Below, piece by piece: positions 53,207-64,000 of a stretch of 64,000 nucleotides of DNA (within the stretch, counting starts at the first letter, position 1; each line of letters opens with the position of its first letter). The stretch is from Parapristionchus giblindavisi. Taxonomy: Eukaryota; Nematoda; Chromadorea; Rhabditida; Diplogasteridae. The stretch covers positions 310,001 to 374,000 of the forward strand of contig CALSFV010000276.1 in NCBI GenBank assembly GCA_943737045.1. The letters are read 5' to 3'. The translations under genes and the position numbers were made by a program. Below the pieces are notes generated by a model that saw only the letters and a list, made by a program, of their open reading frames with translations, was not told where the DNA came from and did not search any database.

Positions 53207-54322
53207 TAGATGGGCAGGGGATGACCGAGATGGTGATGAGTCATGTACACTAGTCACTGGGGACAGTGCACTGACTTTGTTGGCGGCTTTGGCCTTTTTT
53301 GATTGATCATCACCTGTACCATCGGACGATCTCTTTCTCGAAACAGACGAGGGATCACGACTAAGACCACCTCTATCACGACCAAGACCACCCCTACCCT
53401 TCGTTCTCCCACGACCCCTATTGATTTGAGATTTAGAGCGAGATTGGGCTCGATACGAAAAACGAGGAGTAGATGATGAGTTAGCAGTGAGAGGTGGGAA
53501 AGACAGGAAGTCAAGTAGACTATTAGATGAGATAGGAGCTCCAGAACCCTCTTCCCGTGTATCGGCAGTTCTGTTTTGTAGACTGGCCAATGAACGTTCG
53601 GGAAGTGGGCGGGGCGAAGATAATTTAACTATCTTCAGATCACGGACAACGTACCTGAGCTGGCCTTCATTAGCATTAAGCTGACCAGCCTCTTTCCTCA
53701 GACGTCGGTCCTCTTCCAATTGATCATGAGTGTAGTCTTGTCTGACGTAGCAGTGAACGGATCCAGAATCGAGGCATACGCGACACTTTCGAGCGAGAAG
53801 GATGAAACGATCTCGAATGTCCTTAGATGGGAATTGAACCTTCAAAGGACGATCACGAGTTGATCCTTCTCTCTTCATCAAAGGATGTCTGTGAATAGAT
53901 ATATTAGATATTTGTTGATTAATCTCATTATCATTAATCTTACCGATTACCTTACTCAAGAATGTACGATCTGAGCTGTCAGTTTCATCGGCAGTAGCCA
54001 TTTCAGGAAGGCCAATGAAAACTGCTCGTGTGCTCTTCTCTTGAATGGTAGTGCTATTGGACAATGCAGATGTCAATGATGAGCTAATCTGTGATTGTGA
54101 TCTTTTAATGTATTCTACCAGAGAAACGAATGATTGAGATATTTTCTCTATAGATTGGACCATACGGGTCTCATTTTCACTGATTCTACCTAGAATACCT
54201 TCATTCTGCTTCGATATTTTATCAACAGCTTCCAATAGAGTGTGGATGATCTTGGTGTCCTCTTTCCGTTGCTCCAGAAGATTCTTGATCGAATCCACGA
54301 CGGGGTCGGCCTTTGGTGGCAT
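53204..54322 (-). CDS. LINE ORF1 protein (RNA-binding, coiled coil)
   Basis: 372 residues from the first ATG (54322); the open frame extends 13 codons further from a TTG, which I do not use. Residues ~6-80 are rich in heptad-like Leu/Ile (SIKNLLEQRK, TLLEAVDKIS, SIEKISQSF) and probably form a coiled coil for trimer formation. Residues ~98-215 look like the RRM-like plus C-terminal fold of LINE ORF1 proteins: AVFIGLPEM, then RDRPLKVQFPSKDIRDRFI, then VRQDYTHDQLEEDRRLRKEA. That last pattern, with basic residues before LN, is typical. Residues ~285-347 are Arg/Gly/Ser-rich and basic (RGRGRTKGRGG), suited to RNA binding. No zinc knuckle is visible. Its role is to coat LINE RNA in the retrotransposition particle. 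Intact. Confidence 0.85.
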   Translation of the reverse strand: MPPKADPVVDSIKNLLEQRKEDTKIIHTLLEAVDKISKQNEGILGRISENETRMVQSIEKISQSFVSLVEYIKRSQSQISSSLTSALSNSTTIQEKSTRAVFIGLPEMATADETDSSDRTFLSKVIGKINDNEINQQISNISIHRHPLMKREGSTRDRPLKVQFPSKDIRDRFILLARKCRVCLDSGSVHCYVRQDYTHDQLEEDRRLRKEAGQLNANEGQLRYVVRDLKIVKLSSPRPLPERSLASLQNRTADTREEGSGAPISSNSLLDFLSFPPLTANSSSTPRFSYRAQSRSKSQINRGRGRTKGRGGLGRDRGGLSRDPSSVSRKRSSDGTGDDQSKKAKAANKVSALSPVTSVHDSSPSRSSPAHL

Positions 54323-54400
54323 TATCCAATATCGATCGACTCCAAAAGGAGGGAAAGACAATGGATGTCAGAGCAAAGGGGAACCGACCTTACTTGGGCG
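54323..54400 (-). other. Unique part of the LINE 5' leader
   Basis: 78 bp between the ORF1 ATG and the minisatellite. Nothing specific recognised. Confidence 0.5.
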
Positions 54401-54740
54401 AGAAGAGAGAGGGGTATGAGAAGAGAGAGGGGTATGAGAGAAGAGAGAGGGGTATGAGAGAAGAGAGAGGGGTATGAGAGAAGAGAGAGGGGTATGAGAG
54501 AAGAGAGAGGGGTATGAGAGAAGAGAGAGGGGTATGAGAAGAGAGAGGGGTATGAGAGAAGAGAGAGGGGTATGAGAGAAGAGAGAGGGGTATGAGAGAA
54601 GAGAGAGGGGTATGAGAGAAGAGAGAGGGGTATGAGAGAAGAGAGAGGGGTATGAGAGAAGAGAGAGGGGTATGAGAGAAGAGAGAGGGGTATGAGAGAA
54701 GAGAGAGGGGTATGAGAAGAGAGAGGGGTAGAGAGAGGGG
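54401..54740 (-). repeat. 20-bp minisatellite forming the LINE 5' end
   Basis: About 17 tandem copies of AGAAGAGAGAGGGGTATGAG (plus strand). GGGGTATGAG occurs 16 times, at 20-bp spacing except for three 18-bp steps, and the last unit is degenerate (GGGGTAGAGAGAGGGG). The tract abuts the 7-bp target duplication, so it lies inside the LINE and not between LINE and satellite. On the LINE RNA it is a pyrimidine-rich leader. It may be a repeated promoter, as the 5' monomers of some mammalian L1 elements are; that role is inference. Because 20 is not a multiple of 3, it yields long meaningless frames rich in Ser, Leu and Pro. Confidence 0.85.
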
Positions 54741-54747
54741 GAATTAT
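54741..54747. repeat. LINE target-site duplication, right copy
   Basis: GAATTAT at the restart of satellite sequence. Together with 46923-46929 it brackets the LINE. Confidence 0.9.
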
Positions 54748-57700
54748 GCATTTTTGGCAATAAAGAATTCGTGACACGTCAATGCTTTATCGTAGCATAT
54801 CGTAGCATATACCACGTGAAAGAGCAAAAAATTCTGAATAATCTACACTTTAGTTCATGTCAAACTGTAATCTGGTGTTGATTCCCTAATGCCCAAAGTA
54901 CAAAAGTAGCCTTCACTCTGATAAGACCAAAAGATTACCTGACATGAAAAATTTTTCTGCTAGACCCAGCGTGTCATATACCAAACGAAAGAGCAAAAAA
55001 TTCTGAGTATTTTGCACGTTCCCATGTTGAACAACGGCCACTTCAGCCGAATTAACAAAATTGAATTATGCATTTTTGGCAATAAAGAATTCGTGACACG
55101 TCAATGCTTTATCGTAGCATATCGTAGCATATACCACGTGAAAGAGCAAAAAATTCTGAATAATCTACACTTCAGTTCATGTCAAACTGTAATCTGGTGT
55201 TGATTCCACAATGCCCAAAGTACCAAAGTAGTTTTCACTCTGATAAGACCAAAAGATTACCTGACATGAAAAATTTTCTGCTAGACCCAGCGTGTCATAT
55301 ACCAAACGAAAGAGCAAAAAATTCTGAGTATTTTGCACGTTCCCATGTTGAACAACGGCCACTTCAGCCGAATTAACAAAATTGAATTATGCATTTTTGG
55401 CAATAAAGAATTCGTGACACGTCAATGCTTTATCGTAGCATATCGTAGCATATACCACGTGAAAGAGCAAAAAATTCTGAATAATCTACACTTTATTTCA
55501 TGTCAAACTGTAATCTGGTGTTGATTCCACAATGCCCAAAGTACCAAAGTAGCTTTCACTCTGATAAGACCAAAAGATTACCTGACATGAAAAATTTTTC
55601 TGCTAGACCCAGCGTGTCATATACCAAACGAAAGAGCAAAAAATTCTGAGTATTTTGCACGTTCCCATGTTGAACAACGGCCACTTCAGCCGAATTAACA
55701 AAATTGAATTATGCATTTTTGGCAATAAAGAATTCGTGACACGTCAATGCTTTATCGTAGCATATCGTAGCATATACCACGTGAAAGAGCAAAAAATTCT
55801 GAATAATCTACACTTTAGTTCATGTCAAACTGTAATCTGGTGTTGATTCCACAATGCCCAAAGTACCAAAGTAGCTTTCACTCTGATAAGACCAAAAGAT
55901 TACCTGACATGAAAAATTTTCTGCTAGACCCAGCGTGTCATATACCAAACGAAAGAGCAAAAAAATCTGAGTATTTTGCACCTTCCCATGTTGAACAACG
56001 GCCACTTCAGCCGAATTAACAAAATTGAATTATGCATTTTTGGCAATAAAGAATTCGTGACACGTCAATGCTTTATCGTAGCATATCGTAGCATATACCA
56101 CGTGAAAGAGCAAAAAATTCTGAATAATCTACACTTTAGTTCATGTCAAACTGTAATCTGGTGTTGATTCCCTAATGCCCAAAGTACAAAAGTAGCCTTC
56201 ACTCTGATAAGACCAAAAGATTACCTGACATGAAAAATTTTTCTGCTAGACCCAGCGTGTCATATACCAAACGAAAGAGCAAAAAATTCTGAGTATTTTG
56301 CACGTTCCCATGTTGAACAACGGCCACTTCAGCCGAATTAACAAAATTGAATTATGCATTTTTGGCAATAAAGAATTCGTGACACGTCAATGCTTTATCG
56401 TAGCATATCGTAGCATATACCACGTGAAAGAGCAAAAAATTCTGAATAATCTACACTTCAGTTCATGTCAAACTGTAATCTGGTGTTGATTCCACAATGC
56501 CCAAAGTACCAAAGTAGTTTTCACTCTGATAAGACCAAAAGATTACCTGACATGAAAAATTTTCTGCTAGACCCAGCGTGTCATATACCAAACGAAAGAG
56601 CAAAAAATTCTGAGTATTTTGCACGTTCCCATGTTGAACAACGGCCACTTCAGCCGAATTAACAAAATTGAATTATGCATTTTTGGCAATAAAGAATTCG
56701 TGACACGTCAATGCTTTATCGTAGCATATCGTAGCATATACCACGTGAAAGAGCAAAAAATTCTGAATAATCTACACTTTATTTCATGTCAAACTGTAAT
56801 CTGGTGTTGATTCCACAATGCCCAAAGTACCAAAGTAGCTTTCACTCTGATAAGACCAAAAGATTACCTGACATGAAAAATTTTTCTGCTAGACCCAGCG
56901 TGTCATATACCAAACGAAAGAGCAAAAAATTCTGAGTATTTTGCACGTTCCCATGTTGAACAACGGCCACTTCAGCCGAATTAACAAAATTGAATTATGC
57001 ATTTTTGGCAATAAAGAATTCGTGACACGTCAATGCTTTATCGTAGCATATCGTAGCATATACCACGTGAAAGAGCAAAAAATTCTGAATAATCTACACT
57101 TTAGTTCATGTCAAACTGTAATCTGGTGTTGATTCCCTAATGCCCAAAGTACAAAAGTAGCCTTCACTCTGATAAGACCAAAAGATTACCTGACATGAAA
57201 AATTTTTCTGCTAGACCCAGCGTGTCATATACCAAACGAAAGAGCAAAAAATTCTGAGTATTTTGCACGTTCCCATGTTGAACAACGGCCACTTCAGCCG
57301 AATTAACAAAATTGAATTATGCATTTTTGGCAATAAAGAATTCGTGACACGTCAATGCTTTATCGTAGCATATCGTAGCATATACCACGTGAAAGAGCAA
57401 AAAATTCTGAATAATCTACACTTCAGTTCATGTCAAACTGTAATCTGGTGTTGATTCCACAATGCCCAAAGTACCAAAGTAGTTTTCACTCTGATAAGAC
57501 CAAAAGATTACCTGACATGAAAAATTTTCTGCTAGACCCAGCGTGTCATATACCAAACGAAAGAGCAAAAAATTCTGAGTATTTTGCACGTTCCCATGTT
57601 GAACAACGGCCACTTCAGCCGAATTAACAAAATTGAATTATGCATTTTTGGCAATAAAGAATTCGTGACACGTCAATGCTTTATCGTAGCATATCGTAGC

Positions 57701-60700
57701 ATATACCACGTGAAAGAGCAAAAAATTCTGAATAATCTACACTTTATTTCATGTCAAACTGTAATCTGGTGTTGATTCCACAATGCCCAAAGTACCAAAG
57801 TAGCTTTCACTCTGATAAGACCAAAAGATTACCTGACATGAAAAATTTTTCTGCTAGACCCAGCGTGTCATATACCAAACGAAAGAGCAAAAAATTCTGA
57901 GTATTTTGCACGTTCCCATGTTGAACAACGGCCACTTCAGCCGAATTAACAAAATTGAATTATGCATTTTTGGCAATAAAGAATTCGTGACACGTCAATG
58001 CTTTATCGTAGCATATCGTAGCATATACCACGTGAAAGAGCAAAAAATTCTGAATAATCTACACTTTAGTTCATGTCAAACTGTAATCTGGTGTTGATTC
58101 CACAATGCCCAAAGTACCAAAGTAGCTTTCACTCTGATAAGACCAAAAGATTACCTGACATGAAAAATTTTCTGCTAGACCCAGCGTGTCATATACCAAA
58201 CGAAAGAGCAAAAAAATCTGAGTATTTTGCACCTTCCCATGTTGAACAACGGCCACTTCAGCCGAATTAACAAAATTGAATTATGCATTTTTGGCAATAA
58301 AGAATTCGTGACACGTCAATGCTTTATCGTAGCATATCGTAGCATATACCACGTGAAAGAGCAAAAAATTCTGAATAATCTACACTTTAGTTCATGTCAA
58401 ACTGTAATCTGGTGTTGATTCCCTAATGCCCAAAGTACAAAAGTAGCCTTCACTCTGATAAGACCAAAAGATTACCTGACATGAAAAATTTTTCTGCTAG
58501 ACCCAGCGTGTCATATACCAAACGAAAGAGCAAAAAATTCTGAGTATTTTGCACGTTCCCATGTTGAACAACGGCCACTTCAGCCGAATTAACAAAATTG
58601 AATTATGCATTTTTGGCAATAAAGAATTCGTGACACGTCAATGCTTTATCGTAGCATATCGTAGCATATACCACGTGAAAGAGCAAAAAATTCTGAATAA
58701 TCTACACTTCAGTTCATGTCAAACTGTAATCTGGTGTTGATTCCACAATGCCCAAAGTACCAAAGTAGTTTTCACTCTGATAAGACCAAAAGATTACCTG
58801 ACATGAAAAATTTTCTGCTAGACCCAGCGTGTCATATACCAAACGAAAGAGCAAAAAATTCTGAGTATTTTGCACGTTCCCATGTTGAACAACGGCCACT
58901 TCAGCCGAATTAACAAAATTGAATTATGCATTTTTGGCAATAAAGAATTCGTGACACGTCAATGCTTTATCGTAGCATATCGTAGCATATACCACGTGAA
59001 AGAGCAAAAAATTCTGAATAATCTACACTTTATTTCATGTCAAACTGTAATCTGGTGTTGATTCCACAATGCCCAAAGTACCAAAGTAGCTTTCACTCTG
59101 ATAAGACCAAAAGATTACCTGACATGAAAAATTTTTCTGCTAGACCCAGCGTGTCATATACCAAACGAAAGAGCAAAAAATTCTGAGTATTTTGCACGTT
59201 CCCATGTTGAACAACGGCCACTTCAGCCGAATTAACAAAATTGAATTATGCATTTTTGGCAATAAAGAATTCGTGACACGTCAATGCTTTATCGTAGCAT
59301 ATCGTAGCATATACCACGTGAAAGAGCAAAAAATTCTGAATAATCTACACTTTAGTTCATGTCAAACTGTAATCTGGTGTTGATTCCACAATGCCCAAAG
59401 TACCAAAGTAGCTTTCACTCTGATAAGACCAAAAGATTACCTGACATGAAAAATTTTCTGCTAGACCCAGCGTGTCATATACCAAACGAAAGAGCAAAAA
59501 AATCTGAGTATTTTGCACCTTCCCATGTTGAACAACGGCCACTTCAGCCGAATTAACAAAATTGAATTATGCATTTTTGGCAATAAAGAATTCGTGACAC
59601 GTCAATGCTTTATCGTAGCATATCGTAGCATATACCACGTGAAAGAGCAAAAAATTCTGAATAATCTACACTTTAGTTCATGTCAAACTGTAATCTGGTG
59701 TTGATTCCCTAATGCCCAAAGTACAAAAGTAGCCTTCACTCTGATAAGACCAAAAGATTACCTGACATGAAAAATTTTTCTGCTAGACCCAGCGTGTCAT
59801 ATACCAAACGAAAGAGCAAAAAATTCTGAGTATTTTGCACGTTCCCATGTTGAACAACGGCCACTTCAGCCGAATTAACAAAATTGAATTATGCATTTTT
59901 GGCAATAAAGAATTCGTGACACGTCAATGCTTTATCGTAGCATATCGTAGCATATACCACGTGAAAGAGCAAAAAATTCTGAATAATCTACACTTCAGTT
60001 CATGTCAAACTGTAATCTGGTGTTGATTCCACAATGCCCAAAGTACCAAAGTAGTTTTCACTCTGATAAGACCAAAAGATTACCTGACATGAAAAATTTT
60101 CTGCTAGACCCAGCGTGTCATATACCAAACGAAAGAGCAAAAAATTCTGAGTATTTTGCACGTTCCCATGTTGAACAACGGCCACTTCAGCCGAATTAAC
60201 AAAATTGAATTATGCATTTTTGGCAATAAAGAATTCGTGACACGTCAATGCTTTATCGTAGCATATCGTAGCATATACCACGTGAAAGAGCAAAAAATTC
60301 TGAATAATCTACACTTTATTTCATGTCAAACTGTAATCTGGTGTTGATTCCACAATGCCCAAAGTACCAAAGTAGCTTTCACTCTGATAAGACCAAAAGA
60401 TTACCTGACATGAAAAATTTTTCTGCTAGACCCAGCGTGTCATATACCAAACGAAAGAGCAAAAAATTCTGAGTATTTTGCACGTTCCCATGTTGAACAA
60501 CGGCCACTTCAGCCGAATTAACAAAATTGAATTATGCATTTTTGGCAATAAAGAATTCGTGACACGTCAATGCTTTATCGTAGCATATCGTAGCATATAC
60601 CACGTGAAAGAGCAAAAAATTCTGAATAATCTACACTTTAGTTCATGTCAAACTGTAATCTGGTGTTGATTCCACAATGCCCAAAGTACCAAAGTAGCTT

Positions 60701-62406
60701 TCACTCTGATAAGACCAAAAGATTACCTGACATGAAAAATTTTCTGCTAGACCCAGCGTGTCATATACCAAACGAAAGAGCAAAAAATTCTGAGTATTTT
60801 GCACGTTCCCATGTTGAACAACGGCCACTTCAGCCGAATTAACAAAATTGAATTATGCATTTTTGGCAATAAAGAATTCGTGACACGTCAATGCTTTATC
60901 GTAGCATATCGTAGCATATACCACGTGAAAGAGCAAAAAATTCTGAATAATCTACACTTCAGTTCATGTCAAACTGTAATCTGGTGTTGATTCCCTAATG
61001 CCCAAAGTACAAAAGTAGCTTTCTCTCTGATAAGACCAAAAGATTACCTGACATGAAAATTTTTTCTGCTAGACCCAGCGTGTCATATACCAAACGAAAG
61101 AGCAAAAAATTCTGAGTATTTTGCACGTTCCCATGTTGAACAACGGCCACTTCAGCCGAATTAACAAAATTGAATTATGCATTTTTGGCAATAAAGAATT
61201 CGTGACACGTCAATGCTTTATCGTAGCATATCGTAGCATATACCACGTGAAAGAGCAAAAAATTCTGAATAATCTACACTTTAGTTCATGTCAAACTGTA
61301 ATCTGGTGTTGATTCCACAATGCCCAAAGTACCAAAGTAGCTTTCACTCTGATAAGACCAAAAGATTACCTGACATGAAAAATTTTCTGCTAGACCCAGC
61401 GTGTCATATACCAAACGAAAGAGCAAAAAAATCTGAGTATTTTGCACCTTCCCATGTTGAACAACGGCCACTTCAGCCGAATTAACAAAATTGAATTATG
61501 CATTTTTGGCAATAAAGAATTCGTGACACGTCAATGCTTTATCGTAGCATATCGTAGCATATACCACGTGAAAGAGCAAAAAATTCTGAATAATCTACAC
61601 TTTAGTTCATGTCAAACTGTAATCTGGTGTTGATTCCCTAATGCCCAAAGTACAAAAGTAGCCTTCACTCTGATAAGACCAAAAGATTACCTGACATGAA
61701 AAATTTTTCTGCTAGACCCAGCGTGTCATATACCAAACGAAAGAGCAAAAAATTCTGAGTATTTTGCACGTTCCCATGTTGAACAACGGCCACTTCAGCC
61801 GAATTAACAAAATTGAATTATGCATTTTTGGCAATAAAGAATTCGTGACACGTCAATGCTTTATCGTAGCATATCGTAGCATATACCACGTGAAAGAGCA
61901 AAAAATTCTGAATAATCTACACTTCAGTTCATGTCAAACTGTAATCTGGTGTTGATTCCACAATGCCCAAAGTACCAAAGTAGTTTTCACTCTGATAAGA
62001 CCAAAAGATTACCTGACATGAAAAATTTTCTGCTAGACCCAGCGTGTCATATACCAAACGAAAAAGCAAAAAATTCTGAGTATTTTGCACGTTCCCATGT
62101 TGAACAACGGCCACTTCAGCCGAATTAACAAAATTGAATTATGCATTTTTGGCAATAAAGAATTCGTGACACGTCAATGCTTTATCGTAGCATATCGTAG
62201 CATATACCACGTGAAAGAGCAAAAAATTCTGAATAATCTACACTTTATTTCATGTCAAACTGTAATCTGGTGTTGATTCCACAATGCCCAAAGTACCAAA
62301 GTAGCTTTCACTCTGATAAGACCAAAAGATTACCTGACATGAAAAATTTTTCTGCTAGACCCAGCGTGTCATATACCAAACGAAAGAGCAAAAAATTCTG
62401 AGTATT

Positions 62407-64000
62407 TTGCACGTTCCCATGTTGAACAACGGCCACTTCAGCCGAATTAACAAAATTGAATTATGCATTTTTGGCAATAAAGAATTCGTGACACGTCAAT
62501 GCTTTATCGTAGCATATCGTAGCATATACCACGTGAAAGAGCAAAAAATTCTGAATAATCTACACTTTAGTTCATGTCAAACTGTAATCTGGTGTTGATT
62601 CCACAATGCCCAAAGTACCAAAGTAGCTTTCACTCTGATAAGACCAAAAGATTACCTGACATGAAAAATTTTCTGCTAGACCCAGCGTGTCATATACCAA
62701 ACGAAAGAGCAAAAAATTCTGAGCATTTTGCACGTTCCCATGTTGAGCAACGGCCACTTCAGCCGAATTAACAAAATTGAATTATGCATTTTTGGCAATA
62801 AAGAATTCGTGACACGTCAATGCTTTATCGTAGCATATCGTAGCATATACCACGTGAAAGGGCAAAAAATTCTGAATCATCTACACTTCAGTTCATGTCA
62901 AACTGTAATCTGGTGTTCATTCCACAATGCCCAAAGTACCAAAGTAGCTTTCACTCTGATAAGACCAAAAGATTACCTGACATGAAAAATTTTTCTGCTA
63001 GACCCAGCGTGTCATATACCAAACGAAAGAGCAAAAAATTCTGAGTATTTTGCACGTTCCCATGTTGAACAACGGCCACTTCAGCCGAATTAACAAAATT
63101 GAATTATGCATTTTTGGCAATAAAGAATTCGTGACACGTCAATGCTTTATCGTAGCATATCGTAGCATATACCACGTGAAAGAGCAAAACATTCTGAATA
63201 ATCTACACTTTATTTCATGTCAAACTGTAATCTGGTGTTGATTCCACAATGCCCAAAGTACCAAAGTAGCTTTCACTCTGATAAGACCAAAAGATTACCT
63301 GACATGAAAAATTTTTCTGCTAGACCCAGCGTGTCATATACCAAACGAAAGAGCAAAAAATTCTGAGTATTTTGCACGTTCCCATGTTGAACAACGGCCA
63401 CTTCAGCCGAATTAACAAAATTGAATTATGCATTTTTGGCAATAAAGAATTCGTGACACGTCAATGCTTTATCGTAGCATATCGTAGCATATACCACGTG
63501 AAAGAGCAAAAAATTCTGAATAATCTACACTTTAGTTCATGTCAAACTGTAATCTGGTGTTGATTCCACAATGCCCAAAGTACCAAAGTAGCTTTCACTC
63601 TGATAAGACCAAAAGATTACCTGACATGAAAAATTTTCTGCTAGACCCAGCGTGTCATATACCAAACGAAAGAGCAAAAAATTCTGAGCATTTTGCACGT
63701 TCCCATGTTGAGCAACGGCCACTTCAGCCGAATTAACAAAATTGAATTATGCATTTTTGGCAATAAAGAATTCGTGACACGTCAATGCTTTATCGTAGCA
63801 TATCGTAGCATATACCACGTGAAAGGGCAAAAAATTCTGAATCATCTACACTTCAGTTCATGTCAAACTGTAATCTGGTGTTCATTCCACAATGCCCAAA
63901 GTACCAAAGTAGCTTTCACTCTGATAAGACCAAAAGATTACCTGACATGAAAAATTTTTCTGCTAGACCCAGCGTGTCATATACCAAACGAAAGAGCAAA
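62407..64000 (+). repeat. Duplicated three-monomer block (965-bp offset) at the window edge
   Basis: GTTGAGCAACGG (near 62743 and 63708), GAAAGGGC with AATCATCTAC (near 62857 and 63822) and the change GTGTTCATTCC (near 62915 and 63880) all recur 965 bp apart. The second copy is cut by the window end, so further copies may follow. Confidence 0.85.

Larger units (their letters stand above)
46930..54740 (-). mobile_element. Full-length CR1/Jockey-type LINE, disrupted by a nested Tc5-like transposon
   Basis: The element reads on the minus strand from 54740 (5') to 46930 (3'). It is about 5.18 kb once the nested 2631-bp transposon and its duplicated triplet are removed. In order it holds a 20-bp minisatellite leader, a 78-bp unique stretch, ORF1 (RNA-binding protein), a single TAG, ORF2 (apurinic-type endonuclease plus reverse transcriptase) and a 781-bp 3' UTR. 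The YADD catalytic box, FxDFSRAFD motif and GVPQGS box are intact. A 7-bp duplication of satellite flanks both ends, as expected of target-primed insertion. Apart from the transposon, ORF2 has no frameshift, so the copy was recently active or nearly so. Assignment to the CR1/Jockey group rests on the RT motifs and the conserved C-terminal region (YVRPVLEYC, SLETRR); the exact clade needs a tree. Confidence 0.9.
54741..64000 (+). repeat. 322-bp satellite array, right segment
   Basis: The array resumes at the very base of the monomer where it stopped at 46929, apart from the duplicated GAATTAT. About 29 monomers run to the window end. They are 321 and 322 bp long and belong to the same variant set as 39-46.9 kb: TTCCCTAATG with GCCTTCAC, AGTAGTTTTCAC, and CACCTTCCC. 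A right-hand variant, CTTTATTTCATG, appears near 55490, 56780, 57745, 59030, 60315, 62245 and 63210. Confidence 0.99.

Noticed and set aside
53106..53684. Frames overlapping the ORF1/ORF2 region on either strand (66, 86 and 65 codons)
   Set aside because: They are shadows of ORF1 and ORF2 in other frames.
54322..54777. Ser/Leu/Pro-rich frames of 130-151 codons over the minisatellite
   Set aside because: A 20-bp tandem repeat lacking stops produces such frames automatically. They are not in frame with ORF1 in a continuous way, and one starts in the satellite.
1..64000. Assembly artefact producing the array
   Set aside because: Linked variants, consistent phase across both insertions and exact target duplications argue for a real array. 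Copy number could still be inexact, and long reads would settle it.

Overview
The window is almost entirely a head-to-tail tandem satellite with a basic period of 321 bp. About 173 monomers fill roughly 55.7 kb, and the array runs off both ends of the window. Three transposable-element insertions interrupt it, and no ordinary host gene is visible. The DNA is eukaryotic: there are spliced exons, a non-LTR retrotransposon and Pol III-type tRNA-like modules. A Tc5-type transposase with its cysteine-rich C-terminus, inserted at CTCAG with duplication of a TNA triplet, points to a nematode. That host assignment is an inference; no species can be named from the sequence.

Layout: satellite 1-13680; a 469-bp TTAA-flanked non-autonomous DNA element carrying a tRNA-Leu-like segment (13681-14149); satellite 14150-46929; a 7.8-kb composite insertion (46930-54740); satellite 54741-64000. 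The composite is a complete-looking CR1/Jockey-type LINE on the minus strand, flanked by a 7-bp duplication (GAATTAT). It has a 20-bp minisatellite as its 5' leader, ORF1, ORF2 (endonuclease plus reverse transcriptase) and a 3' UTR. Its ORF2 is split by a 2631-bp Tc5-like DNA transposon with 327-bp terminal inverted repeats and an apparently intact four-exon transposase gene. The order of events is therefore satellite, then LINE, then Tc5-like element.

Monomers vary by zone. The first ~9.8 kb has AACAC-type monomers, eight of them 324 bp long through an extra ATT. The middle has AACAA-type 321-bp monomers with some 320-bp forms. From ~39 kb rightward, 322-bp monomers with an extra T dominate. 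Within zones, blocks of 2, 3, 4, 5, 6, 8 and 12 monomers are duplicated at close range, which gives an irregular higher-order structure. The monomer itself is an old dimer of two diverged halves 153 bp apart.

The most unusual points are three. First, both DNA transposons, although of different superfamilies, carry a tRNA-like A-box/B-box module followed at the identical 20-nt spacing by the same 12-base tail. Second, ORF1 and ORF2 of the LINE lie in one frame separated by a single TAG, with no ATG ahead of the endonuclease domain. Third, a Tc5/CENP-B-type DNA-binding transposase that looks intact sits inside a large satellite array.
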